From positions 1-5,755 of the forward strand of contig JAAZVJ010000074.1 of assembly GCA_018623675.1 (NCBI GenBank): a DNA stretch of 5,755 nucleotides. The letters run 5' to 3'. This stretch comes from Synechococcus sp. HW_metabat.54 (lineage in GTDB: Bacteria; Cyanobacteriota; Cyanobacteriia; PCC-6307; Cyanobiaceae). Positions within the stretch are counted from its first letter, which is position 1; each line of letters starts with the position of its first letter. The notes beneath the pieces are model-generated. The model saw nothing but the letters and a program-made list of their open reading frames with translations. It did no database searches and was not told where the DNA came from. Below are positions 1 through 5,395 of this stretch, one piece after another. The position numbers and the translations under genes were made by a program.

Positions 1-437
1 AGTTGTTGCACCACAACCTCATCAGGTTGATCGCGGTATTGGGCGATTTCTTCGAGCACCACTTCCCGCTCCATCCGGAAAGCGTCGTCTCGCAGCGCCG
101 GCTCCAGCACCAGATCAAGCAGTAGTTCCAGCGCTGTCGAGGCACCCTCTGGTGGCACCAAAACGTGGAAATGCACGTCGTCGAAACCCGTGGCGGCATT
201 GCTGCTGCCACCGAGGGCCTCAACTTTCAGATCAAATTCACCTGCTCTGAGATGCTCACTGCCCTTGAACACCATGTGTTCGAGAAAGTGAGCGAGCCCC
301 TCCTCTCCAGGTTGCTCAAAGGCACTACCTGCACGGCACCAAAAATCGATGCAGGTGAGGCCTGCATCGGGCAGAGGTGCAAAGACGCAACGGCTGCCGT
401 TGGCAAGTGTCTGATGGGTCAGTTCCGGACCGTCCAA
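1..437 (-). CDS. M16 family zinc metallopeptidase (insulinase/MPP-like), N-terminal part, runs off the window
   Basis: About 145 residues of the N-terminal catalytic domain of an M16 (pitrilysin/insulinase) peptidase are visible; the gene continues beyond base 1. Seen directly: the inverted zinc motif HFLEH at residues 50-54 (His50 and His54 as ligands, Glu53 as catalytic base), the family-typical [17 protein letters not shown] stretch near residues 80-97, and [15 protein letters not shown] near 126-140, whose Glu129 or Glu130 is the expected third zinc ligand. Members of this family degrade or process peptides; the physiological substrate here is unknown. Start choice: the frame has no ATG, GTG or CTG start. 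The only usual initiator between the in-frame stop at 462-464 and the conserved domain is TTG at 435-437, giving [14 protein letters not shown]. One base fewer in the G run at 452-455 would instead join an upstream ATG (465), so the start is uncertain. Divergent from pcyA. Confidence 0.9.
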   Translation of the reverse strand, partial: MDGPELTHQTLANGSRCVFAPLPDAGLTCIDFWCRAGSAFEQPGEEGLAHFLEHMVFKGSEHLRAGEFDLKVEALGGSSNAATGFDDVHFHVLVPPEGASTALELLLDLVLEPALRDDAFRMEREVVLEEIAQYRDQPDEVVVQQ

Positions 438-472
438 GGTGTGGATTACGACCCCATTTCTTCATTTCCCAG

Positions 473-478
473 ATTATT
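473..478 (-). promoter_or_regulatory. Possible -10 box for the M16 peptidase gene
   Basis: On the minus strand this reads AATAAT, a five-of-six match to TATAAT. It lies 35 bases upstream of the TTG start, so transcription would begin near 466. No convincing -35 hexamer is seen at 16-18 bases; a TTGCCC lies a few bases too far upstream. Inference from matching only. Confidence 0.3.
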
Positions 479-483
479 GCTGC

Positions 484-497
484 CTTGGTTCTTGGTT
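484..497 (+). repeat. Perfect 7-bp tandem repeat CTTGGTT x2 in the divergent intergenic region
   Basis: Two head-to-tail copies of CTTGGTT (484-490 and 491-497) lie between the starts of the M16 gene and pcyA, just upstream of the possible M16 -10 box. Short direct repeats in such a position can be regulator sites, but no known operator consensus is recognised here. Confidence 0.4.
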
Positions 498-530
498 TGG
501 GGCAATGGGTGACAGCCATAGGACCCAACC
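494..530 (+). other. Imperfect inverted repeat upstream of pcyA
   Basis: GGTT-T-GGG (494-501, one bulged T) can pair with CCCAACC (524-530), and inside it ATGG (505-508) pairs with CCAT (516-519) around a 7-base loop. It could be a hairpin in the pcyA leader or a protein-binding palindrome. The 438-571 interval otherwise shows no clear pcyA promoter. Confidence 0.25.
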
Positions 531-571
531 GAAGGGTGCGGCATAGTCGCCTGGAGTGTTGCGCTTCCTTA

Positions 572-1312
572 GTGCCATCCGCGTCACCCACATCTGGCTT
601 GGAACCCCATCCATTGGTGGATGCCCTTGCAGGACGTATCCGGACTTGCCGGGCGCAGATGCCTGCATTGACACCGCTAGCGGTGGATCCAGATCTCGAA
701 GCGATCACCGCAAGCCTGGATGGTGAAGCACTCTTCATCCGCAATGAACTCCACCAGTGCCGTGGTTTTCGCAAGCTGCATTTGGAAACGGCTCGCCTGG
801 GCCTGGGCTTGCAAATCCTTCACTGTGTCTTTTTCCCAGATCCCCGCTTCGATCTTCCAATTTTCGGTGCCGACATTGTCGCCAGCCCTGCCGGGATTTC
901 CGCTGCCATTGTTGATCTCTCCCCCGTAACAACAACGCTTCCAGTGTCGGTGCAACAGCCGTTGGCTCGCATCGAGCTTCCCGCCTTTGAACAGGTCAGG
1001 GAGCTGCCGGCCTGGGGCACGATTTTTTCTCCGTTTGTGCGTTTCATTCGACCGGTGAACAGCACGGAAGAAGGTTGGTTTGTTGACTTGGTGGGGCAGT
1101 ACCTCGATGTGCTCCGTCAGGCGGTTGAAACCACAGCCCCCGATGCACCAGACGCCCCATCTACGATCGAACGTCACCAAGGTCAGCTTTCCTATTGCCT
1201 GCAGCAGAAGCGCAACGACAAAACACGCAGGGTTCTGGAGAAAGCCTTCAGCGTGGAGTGGGCCGATCGCTACATCGAAGAGTTGCTTTTCGACAATCCG
1301 CCAGCACCCTGA
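572..1312 (+). CDS. pcyA: Phycocyanobilin:ferredoxin oxidoreductase
   Basis: PcyA is a cytoplasmic ferredoxin-dependent bilin reductase that carries out the four-electron reduction of biliverdin IXalpha to phycocyanobilin, the chromophore of phycocyanin and allophycocyanin. At 246 residues it is close to the 248 of the Synechocystis enzyme. Visible family residues are His70 and Glu72 (KLHLE), His84 ([12 protein letters not shown]), Asp101 (PIFGADIV) and Asn215/Lys217 ([14 protein letters not shown]). These correspond to Synechocystis His74, Glu76, His88, Asp105, Asn219 and Lys221 with a constant offset of four, which also supports the GTG start at 572. The open frame extends back to 377, but that part overlaps the M16 gene and is not PcyA-like. 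TTG at 599 is a weaker alternative; GGAG at 553-556 is rather far from the GTG. A short PDAPDAP linker sits near residues 190-196. The stop codon overlaps the devB start by one base, placing pcyA first in an operon with devBCA. Confidence 0.96.
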   Translation: MPSASPTSGLEPHPLVDALAGRIRTCRAQMPALTPLAVDPDLEAITASLDGEALFIRNELHQCRGFRKLHLETARLGLGLQILHCVFFPDPRFDLPIFGADIVASPAGISAAIVDLSPVTTTLPVSVQQPLARIELPAFEQVRELPAWGTIFSPFVRFIRPVNSTEEGWFVDLVGQYLDVLRQAVETTAPDAPDAPSTIERHQGQLSYCLQQKRNDKTRRVLEKAFSVEWADRYIEELLFDNPPAP

Positions 1313-2214
1313 TGCGTCGCCCTCTGCTTGTGGTGCTCAGTGGAGGGCTTGGGCTCGCTGTAATCGTTGGGATCACGCAACTGATGCGCCCAACAAAGCC
1401 TCTTGACCCGCCTGCTGCTGCTCCCGTTGTCAGGCCCCCCGAAGCTGTCGCAGCGTTGGGTCAACTGGCGCCAGCAGGCAATGTTCGACGGTTAGCTGCG
1501 CCGGTGAGTGGTTTCGGCGGCACCCCTCGGATTGATCAGTTGCTGGTTACTGAGGGCGACCGCATCAACAAAGGCCAAGTGTTGGCGCGATTCGACAACC
1601 GTTCGCAAATCAAAGCTGATCTTGAAGGGGTTCAAGCGCGACTGCGCAGCCTTGCGGCAGAGATCAGGCTTCAAGAAAGAGAAATACAGCGCTATGCCCA
1701 AGCGGCCCGGGTTGGGGCTGCGGCCTTGGTGCTTCTTGACGACAAACGCGATGAGCTGTTGCGGCTTCAGTCACAGCAGCAGCAGTCGCTGGCGGAACAA
1801 CGCAAATTGACAGCCGACTTCGCCCAAAGCGAACTGCGTTCACCGATTGATGGGCGCGTGCTTCGGCTTCATGCCAGGGAAGGCGAGCGTCCAGGTGGTG
1901 ACGGTGTGATGGAGGTGGGTGCGAGCCAGGCCATGGAGGCATCCATTGAGGTCTACGAATCCGATATCAATCGTGTTCGCCTTGCTCAAGCGGTGACCCT
2001 CACCAGTGAAAACGGTGGTTTTAAAGGCACGCTCACGGGTGTGGTTTCGATGATCAGCCCTCAGGTGCGTCAACGCCAGGTGCTTTCCACCGATCCCACC
2101 GGGGACGCTGATGCTCGGGTTGTGCAGGTGCGGGTGAAGCTCGATGCCGCCTCAGCGCAACGGGTGAGTTCATTGGCGGGCATGAAGGTGATCGCCCGTT
2201 TCAAGGCATTGTGA
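1312..2214 (+). CDS. devB: DevB-type membrane fusion (adaptor) protein of an ABC exporter
   Basis: A 300-residue HlyD/MacA-like periplasmic adaptor. Seen: a membrane anchor at about residues 5-24 preceded by MRRP, a proline-rich linker (28-44), a first lipoyl-type half (GQLAPAGNVRRLAAPVSG, then VTEGDRINKGQVLARFD at 79-95), a predicted alpha-helical hairpin at about 98-172 rich in Gln, Glu and Arg, the second lipoyl half (SELRSPIDGRVLRLHAREGE, 173-192), and a beta-barrel-like C-terminal part. These proteins bridge an inner-membrane ABC exporter to an outer-membrane TolC-like channel. The helical hairpin is short and the protein is smaller than the Anabaena DevB (well over 400 residues by memory). 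The upstream frame opens at 1195 inside pcyA, but ATG 1312, in a TGATG overlap with the pcyA stop, is clearly preferred by the anchor position. Translational coupling to pcyA is likely. The family is clear; the exported substrate is not. Confidence 0.92.
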   Translation: MRRPLLVVLSGGLGLAVIVGITQLMRPTKPLDPPAAAPVVRPPEAVAALGQLAPAGNVRRLAAPVSGFGGTPRIDQLLVTEGDRINKGQVLARFDNRSQIKADLEGVQARLRSLAAEIRLQEREIQRYAQAARVGAAALVLLDDKRDELLRLQSQQQQSLAEQRKLTADFAQSELRSPIDGRVLRLHAREGERPGGDGVMEVGASQAMEASIEVYESDINRVRLAQAVTLTSENGGFKGTLTGVVSMISPQVRQRQVLSTDPTGDADARVVQVRVKLDAASAQRVSSLAGMKVIARFKAL

Positions 2215-3383
2215 CCGTGGGCTTTTGGCAACGGCGCCGCATACCGCTGGCCTCTCTGATGTTGATCCGCCAGCCGGTTCGTCTTGCCGTTGCTTTGGCG
2301 GGCATCAGTTTCGCTGGGATCTTGATGTTCATGCAGCTCGGCTTTCGCGATGGGCTGTTTGATGCCAGCGTCACCGTGCACCGTCGTTTTGACGCCGACC
2401 TGGTGCTGATTAGTCCGCGCTCCACAAGTTCGGTGCGTATGGCTGGGTTTCCGAAACGGCGCCTCATCCAGACGATGGCTGACTCGGAGGTGGAGGGGAT
2501 CACACCTGTGCATTGGAGTTTGATGCTCTGGCGCAATCCGCAAACCCGTCAAACGCGTTCGATCTTGGGGCTGGGTTTTGACCCTGAGGATCCCTTTTTT
2601 GTGGATCCTGATCTGGCTCCGAAGGCACGGGCCCTGTCCCAAAAAGGGAGGGTGCTTTTCGACGAACGCTCACGGCCGGAATTCGGACCAGTAGCGGCCT
2701 GGTACCGAGAAGGCCGCACGGTGGAAAGTGAGATTGGAGGCAACAGGGTGCGTGTTGCTGGGCTGGTCCAACTCGGCACCAGTTTCGGAGCGGATGGCAA
2801 TTTGCTCACCAGTTCGGAGACGTTTCTCGACCTGATGCCCACCAAGGCTCCGGGAAGCATTGAGGTGGGTTTGGTGCGGCTGCGCCCCGGTTCCGACCCC
2901 CTTGCCGTGCAAGCCCGACTCACAGCGTTGCTTCCCAATGACGTGCGGGTGTTGACGAAGCAGGGATTTATTGACTTCGAACAGAACTACTGGCGGAGCA
3001 GTACGTCGATTGGTTTTATTTTCACGCTCGGCGCCGCCATGGGTTTTGTGGTGGGCTGCGTGATTGTGTACCAGGTTCTCTACACGGATGTGAGTGATCA
3101 CCTTCCGGAATACGCCACGTTGATGGCCATGGGTTATCGCGTGTCCACGCTGGTGGGTGTGGTGGTTCGTGAGGGGTTGCTGCTTGCCCTGATCGGTTAC
3201 GTGCCGGCCTACCTGGCTGGCCAGGGGCTTTATCTCTTCGTGCGAGAGGCCACCCGTTTGCCCGTTGGCATGGACTTCACCCGTGCAGCCACCGTCTTCA
3301 CGATGATTTTTGTGATGTGCATGGCGTCGGCTGGCCTAGCCATGCGCCGTTTGGTCGATGCAGATCCTGCGGAGATCTTCTGA
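2211..3383 (+). CDS. devC: DevC-type ABC exporter permease (FtsX/MacB fold)
   Basis: A 390-residue integral membrane subunit. Apparent membrane segments lie at about residues 22-43, 266-290, 312-345 and 359-378, with a large periplasmic domain of roughly 220 residues between the first and second. This is the one-plus-three arrangement of the FtsX/MacB/LolE permeases. A cytoplasmic EYATLMAMGYR stretch (300-310), before the third segment, is the usual coupling-helix position, and the protein ends in DADPAEIF, like other members. It should pair with DevA for ATP-driven export and with DevB in the periplasm. Translation starts at GTG 2211 inside the devB stop (GTGA, four-base overlap); GTG 2217 is an alternative two codons later. 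The stop is directly followed by the devA ATG. The name follows the Anabaena heterocyst glycolipid exporter; a DevBCA paralogue with another substrate is equally compatible. Confidence 0.93.
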   Translation: MTVGFWQRRRIPLASLMLIRQPVRLAVALAGISFAGILMFMQLGFRDGLFDASVTVHRRFDADLVLISPRSTSSVRMAGFPKRRLIQTMADSEVEGITPVHWSLMLWRNPQTRQTRSILGLGFDPEDPFFVDPDLAPKARALSQKGRVLFDERSRPEFGPVAAWYREGRTVESEIGGNRVRVAGLVQLGTSFGADGNLLTSSETFLDLMPTKAPGSIEVGLVRLRPGSDPLAVQARLTALLPNDVRVLTKQGFIDFEQNYWRSSTSIGFIFTLGAAMGFVVGCVIVYQVLYTDVSDHLPEYATLMAMGYRVSTLVGVVVREGLLLALIGYVPAYLAGQGLYLFVREATRLPVGMDFTRAATVFTMIFVMCMASAGLAMRRLVDADPAEIF

Positions 3384-4067
3384 ATGGCTTCAACGGTTGC
3401 CATCGAAGGATTGAGTCATTGGTACGGCCGTGGTGGCAATCGTCGCCAGGTGCTCGAGTCGGTGAATCTCAGGATTGAACCTGGTGAAGTGGTGTTGCTT
3501 ACTGGGCCTTCCGGTTGCGGAAAAACAACTCTGCTCACGTTGATCGGCGCCTTAAGAACGGTTCAAGACGGCCAGGTGACCGTGCTCGGGCAACCCTTGA
3601 ACGGTGCAGGACGAGGAGCCCGTCAACGGTTGAGGCGTCGAATTGGAATGATCTTTCAAGGTCACAACCTGCTGCGTTGCCTGACTGCCGAACAAAACGT
3701 GCAGATGGGGGCTGATCTTCTTCTCAATCGCTCTTACCTGGCACGCCGAGATCTCGCTCGGGAGTGGTTAAGGGCTGTGGGTCTTGGCGACCACCTTGGC
3801 AAGCTCCCCCATGACCTTTCTGGAGGGCAAAAGCAACGCGTCGCCATTGCCAGGGCCCTGGCGGCTCAACCCCAATTGCTCCTTGCTGATGAGCCCACTG
3901 CTGCCTTGGACAGCTCAACGGGAAGAGAAGTGGTGGATTTGCTGAAACGTTTGGCCCGTGAACAAGCTTGTTCGGTGTTGATGGTGACCCATGATCCGCG
4001 CATTCTTGATGTCGCTGATCGACTGGTGAGAATGGAAGACGGACGCCTACTGACCTCGATTGGGTAG
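3384..4067 (+). CDS. devA: DevA-type ABC exporter ATP-binding protein
   Basis: A complete 227-residue ABC ATPase with every expected motif: Walker A GPSGCGKT (41-48), Q-loop Gln92 in IFQGHNLL, signature LSGGQ (145-149), Walker B LLLADE (165-170) with catalytic Glu170, D-loop SALD-like AALDS (174-178), and switch His203 in MVTHD. Length and motif spacing match the MacB/LolD/DevA type of soluble ATPase that drives FtsX-fold permeases at the cytoplasmic face. The ATG is the first base after the devC stop, so ribosomes can pass directly from one to the other. The stop TAG at 4065-4067 shares its last base with the stem of a terminator-like hairpin. The substrate cannot be read from this subunit. 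Confidence 0.96.
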   Translation: MASTVAIEGLSHWYGRGGNRRQVLESVNLRIEPGEVVLLTGPSGCGKTTLLTLIGALRTVQDGQVTVLGQPLNGAGRGARQRLRRRIGMIFQGHNLLRCLTAEQNVQMGADLLLNRSYLARRDLAREWLRAVGLGDHLGKLPHDLSGGQKQRVAIARALAAQPQLLLADEPTAALDSSTGREVVDLLKRLAREQACSVLMVTHDPRILDVADRLVRMEDGRLLTSIG

Positions 4068-4091
4068 GTTGGTACAAACCAATCCGTTTTT
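4067..4091 (+). terminator. Modest rho-independent terminator candidate after devA
   Basis: GGTTGGT (4067-4073) pairs with ACCAATC (4078-4084) through seven pairs, one of them G-U, around the loop ACAA. Two bases later comes a run of five T (4087-4091). The stem is AT-rich, so termination may be partial, letting some transcription reach the small gene downstream. Confidence 0.5.
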
Positions 4092-4103
4092 ACTCCCCAC
4101 GCG

Positions 4104-4259
4104 ATGGCCAAGCGCAGGAACCTCAAGAAGGAAAAGCAGGAGCGCAACCGCGCCTACGCCCGCAAGTTCAAGAAGCGCAAGATGCGTAACGACGGCCGTG
4201 GTGAAGGTGCTGGTAACGGTGTGACCGGTACGGCCAACAACGGTGGAGCTGCTGACTGA
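4104..4259 (+). CDS. Small, highly basic 51-residue protein of unknown function
   Basis: The frame from ATG 4104 to TGA 4257-4259 encodes 51 residues. Residues 1-28 are strongly basic (8 Lys and 7 Arg, starting MAKRRNLKKEKQERNRAYAR) and look like one amphipathic, nucleic-acid-binding helix. Residues 29-51 are a low-complexity Gly/Asn/Ala/Thr tail. There is no signal peptide, membrane segment or Cys. All eight Lys codons are AAG and all six Asn codons are AAC, a bias like that of highly expressed genes. No Shine-Dalgarno is evident in the 36-base gap after devA. It lies between a modest and a strong terminator, suggesting a short separate transcript or read-through from the devBCA operon. I recall similar short basic ORFs in marine picocyanobacteria but no assigned function; RNA or ribosome binding is inferred from charge only. 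Confidence 0.8.
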   Translation: MAKRRNLKKEKQERNRAYARKFKKRKMRNDGRGEGAGNGVTGTANNGGAAD

Positions 4260-4284
4260 CGCTCTCGCACTCACTTGAGTGATC

Positions 4285-4308
4285 AAAGGGGCCATGAGCC
4301 CCTTTTTT
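4285..4308 (+). terminator. Strong rho-independent terminator after the small basic gene
   Basis: AAAGGGGC (4285-4292) and GCCCCTTT (4298-4305) form a perfect 8-bp stem with a 5-base loop, running into six T (4303-4308). A smaller hairpin, CACTC (4268-4272) with GAGTG (4277-4281), sits just before it. Confidence 0.88.
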
Positions 4309-4323
4309 CATGTCTTTAGGCTG

Positions 4324-4329
4324 GATAAT
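4324..4329 (+). promoter_or_regulatory. Possible -10 box for the glycosyltransferase gene
   Basis: GATAAT matches TATAAT at five of six positions and lies just after the terminator, 22 bases before the preferred start at 4352. A start site near 4336 would exclude the upstream ATGs at 4310 and 4328. No good -35 element is seen. Confidence 0.35.
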
Positions 4330-4351
4330 GACTTGCTCCGGTTGTGCGCGG

Positions 4352-5284
4352 ATGTTTCTCAGCGTCGTCATCCCCACTTACAACCGTTGGCCCATTCTTG
4401 AGAAGTGCCTGACGGCGCTTGAACAGCAGATCCCCTCCGGTGAGATCGACGGCTACGAAGTGGTTGTGGTGGACGACGGCTCCACCGATGGCACACCTTC
4501 TCGCCTCCGTGATCAGGCTGTGCGCTTTCCCCATGTGCGCCTGTTTGAGCAGGCCCACGGCGGCCCTGCTGAGGGGCGCAACCGAGGCGTCGATCACGCC
4601 CGTGGCGATGTGATCGTTTTCATCGACAGTGACCTTGTCGTGACGCCGACGTTTCTCGCCAGTCACGCCCGTGCTTTGCAGCGCAGCTGGAACCAGCGGG
4701 GTGATCGCTTGTGCTTCACCTACGGAGCCGTGATCAACACGGCCAATTTCGACGATCCAACGGCAGAACGCCACAAGCTGCGCGACCTTTCCTGGGCCTA
4801 TTTCGCCACGGGGAATGTGGCGATCGACCGCAGCGTGCTCCAGCAGTCCGGACTCTTTGATCTCGGCTTCCGCCTGTATGGCTGGGAAGATCTCGAGCTA
4901 GGTGAGCGCCTGCGTCAGATGGGTGTTGTGTTGGTGAAATGCCCCGAGGCTGTTGGCTACCACTGGCACCCGGCCCTGAGCCTGTCGCAAGTTCCGGATT
5001 TGATCCGGGTTGAACAGGAGAGGGCGAAAATGGGACTGGTCTTCTACCGCAAGCACCCCACGCGCAGGGTTCGATTCATCATCCAGTTCACCTGGTTGCA
5101 TCGGTTGCTCTGGGAACTGCTGACGTTGGGTGGTGTGATCAATGAGCGATCACTGCGTCCTCTGCTGAAGTGGTTGATTAGCCATGGCCGTGCAGCTTTC
5201 GCCATGGAGTTGTTGCGGTTGCCTCTGAACCGAATTGGTGTGCGAGCACTCTTTAGTGAAGCCAAGGCCTTAGGGCTGCGTTGA
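4352..5284 (+). CDS. Family 2 glycosyltransferase with a C-terminal galactosyltransferase-like motif
   Basis: A 310-residue GT-A fold enzyme that should transfer a sugar from a nucleotide-sugar donor to an unknown acceptor, probably a surface polysaccharide, lipid or glycoprotein. Seen: the N-terminal nucleotide-binding strand FLSVVIPTYNR (2-12), VVVVDDGSTDGT (37-48) with paired Asp41/Asp42, the metal-binding DXD motif as IDSD (91-94), and GWEDLELGERL (177-187) as found in the Glyco_transf_7C segment, where the acidic pair is the likely catalytic base region. The last 80 residues are basic and rich in Leu and Trp, possibly resting on the membrane; no clear transmembrane helix is present. ATG 4352 is chosen because the conserved strand begins immediately after it. 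In-frame ATG 4328 (14 bases after AGG at 4318) and ATG 4310, next to the terminator T run, would add unconserved residues. Flanking genes do not indicate the pathway. Confidence 0.92.
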   Translation: MFLSVVIPTYNRWPILEKCLTALEQQIPSGEIDGYEVVVVDDGSTDGTPSRLRDQAVRFPHVRLFEQAHGGPAEGRNRGVDHARGDVIVFIDSDLVVTPTFLASHARALQRSWNQRGDRLCFTYGAVINTANFDDPTAERHKLRDLSWAYFATGNVAIDRSVLQQSGLFDLGFRLYGWEDLELGERLRQMGVVLVKCPEAVGYHWHPALSLSQVPDLIRVEQERAKMGLVFYRKHPTRRVRFIIQFTWLHRLLWELLTLGGVINERSLRPLLKWLISHGRAAFAMELLRLPLNRIGVRALFSEAKALGLR

Positions 5285-5286
5285 TC

Positions 5287-5308
5287 GGCCTTTTGATAAG
5301 GTCATCAA
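5287..5308 (+). other. Competing weak hairpins downstream of the glycosyltransferase stop
   Basis: Two mutually exclusive stems are possible: GGCCTT (5287-5292) with AAGGTC (5298-5303, one G-U), or TTGAT (5293-5297) with ATCAA (5304-5308). Neither is followed by a T run, so this is not a convincing intrinsic terminator. GATAAG (5295-5300) resembles a -10 box at four positions but has no -35 partner. Confidence 0.25.
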
Positions 5309-5324
5309 GTTCTTTCAAACCGCA

Positions 5325-5386
5325 CACCTGTCTGTTTCGGGTGCTGGTCTTTGACCATCCCTGACAGGTGGAGGCGAACCCGAAAC
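5325..5386 (+). promoter_or_regulatory. Predicted structured rpsB leader with an interleaved-stem pseudoknot
   Basis: Stem A: CACCTGTC (5325-5332) is perfectly complementary to GACAGGTG (5363-5370), 8 pairs. Stem B: GTTTCGGGT (5334-5342) is perfectly complementary to ACCCGAAAC (5378-5386), 9 pairs. The strands occur in the order A, B, A', B', so if both form together they make a pseudoknot; if not, they could be alternative folds. A 5-bp hairpin, TGGTC (5345-5349) with GACCA (5353-5357), closes on TTT within the loop between B and A'. The structure ends 9 bases before the rpsB ATG. In E. coli, S2 represses its own rpsB-tsf mRNA through the 5' leader, so an analogous S2-sensing role is inferred here. 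The fold itself is read from the sequence without energy calculation. Confidence 0.7.
5370..5374 (+). promoter_or_regulatory. Shine-Dalgarno-like GGAGG far upstream of rpsB, inside the leader structure
   Basis: GGAGG is the only strong anti-SD match in the leader, but 21 bases separate it from the rpsB ATG, well beyond the usual spacing. Its first G ends stem A' and the rest occupies the loop before stem B'. GAGG (5371-5374) could also pair with CCTC (5386-5389), which would hide it. It may act as a ribosome site only when the B' helix shortens the effective distance, or it may be part of the control structure. Confidence 0.4.
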
Positions 5387-5395
5387 CTCAAAACC

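Noticed and set aside
165..512. Plus-strand open frame of 115 codons at the left end
   Set aside because: It is antisense to the M16 peptidase, whose motifs are unmistakable, and its translation resembles no protein family.
377..571. N-terminal extension of the pcyA frame back to ATG 377
   Set aside because: It overlaps the M16 gene on the other strand, has no PcyA-like sequence, and the GTG at 572 gives family-typical length and residue numbering.
677..1180. Minus-strand open frame of 167 codons opposite pcyA
   Set aside because: It is fully inside pcyA on the opposite strand and shows no domain or motif.
1768..1790. CAG-rich microsatellite-like run encoding QQQQ in devB
   Set aside because: It is only a few codons, in a predicted helical region where Gln is common; no sign of repeat expansion.
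2070..2642. Minus-strand open frame of 190 codons spanning the devB/devC junction
   Set aside because: It has low-complexity basic content from antisense codon bias, no motif, and covers two well-supported genes.
4310..4351. ATG 4310 or 4328 as the glycosyltransferase start
   Set aside because: The extra residues are not GT2-like, 4310 abuts the terminator T run, and the possible -10 box overlaps 4328.
5271..5300. rpsB promoter using GATAAG at 5295-5300
   Set aside because: It matches only four -10 positions and has no recognisable -35 hexamer at 16-18 bases, too weak to annotate as a promoter.
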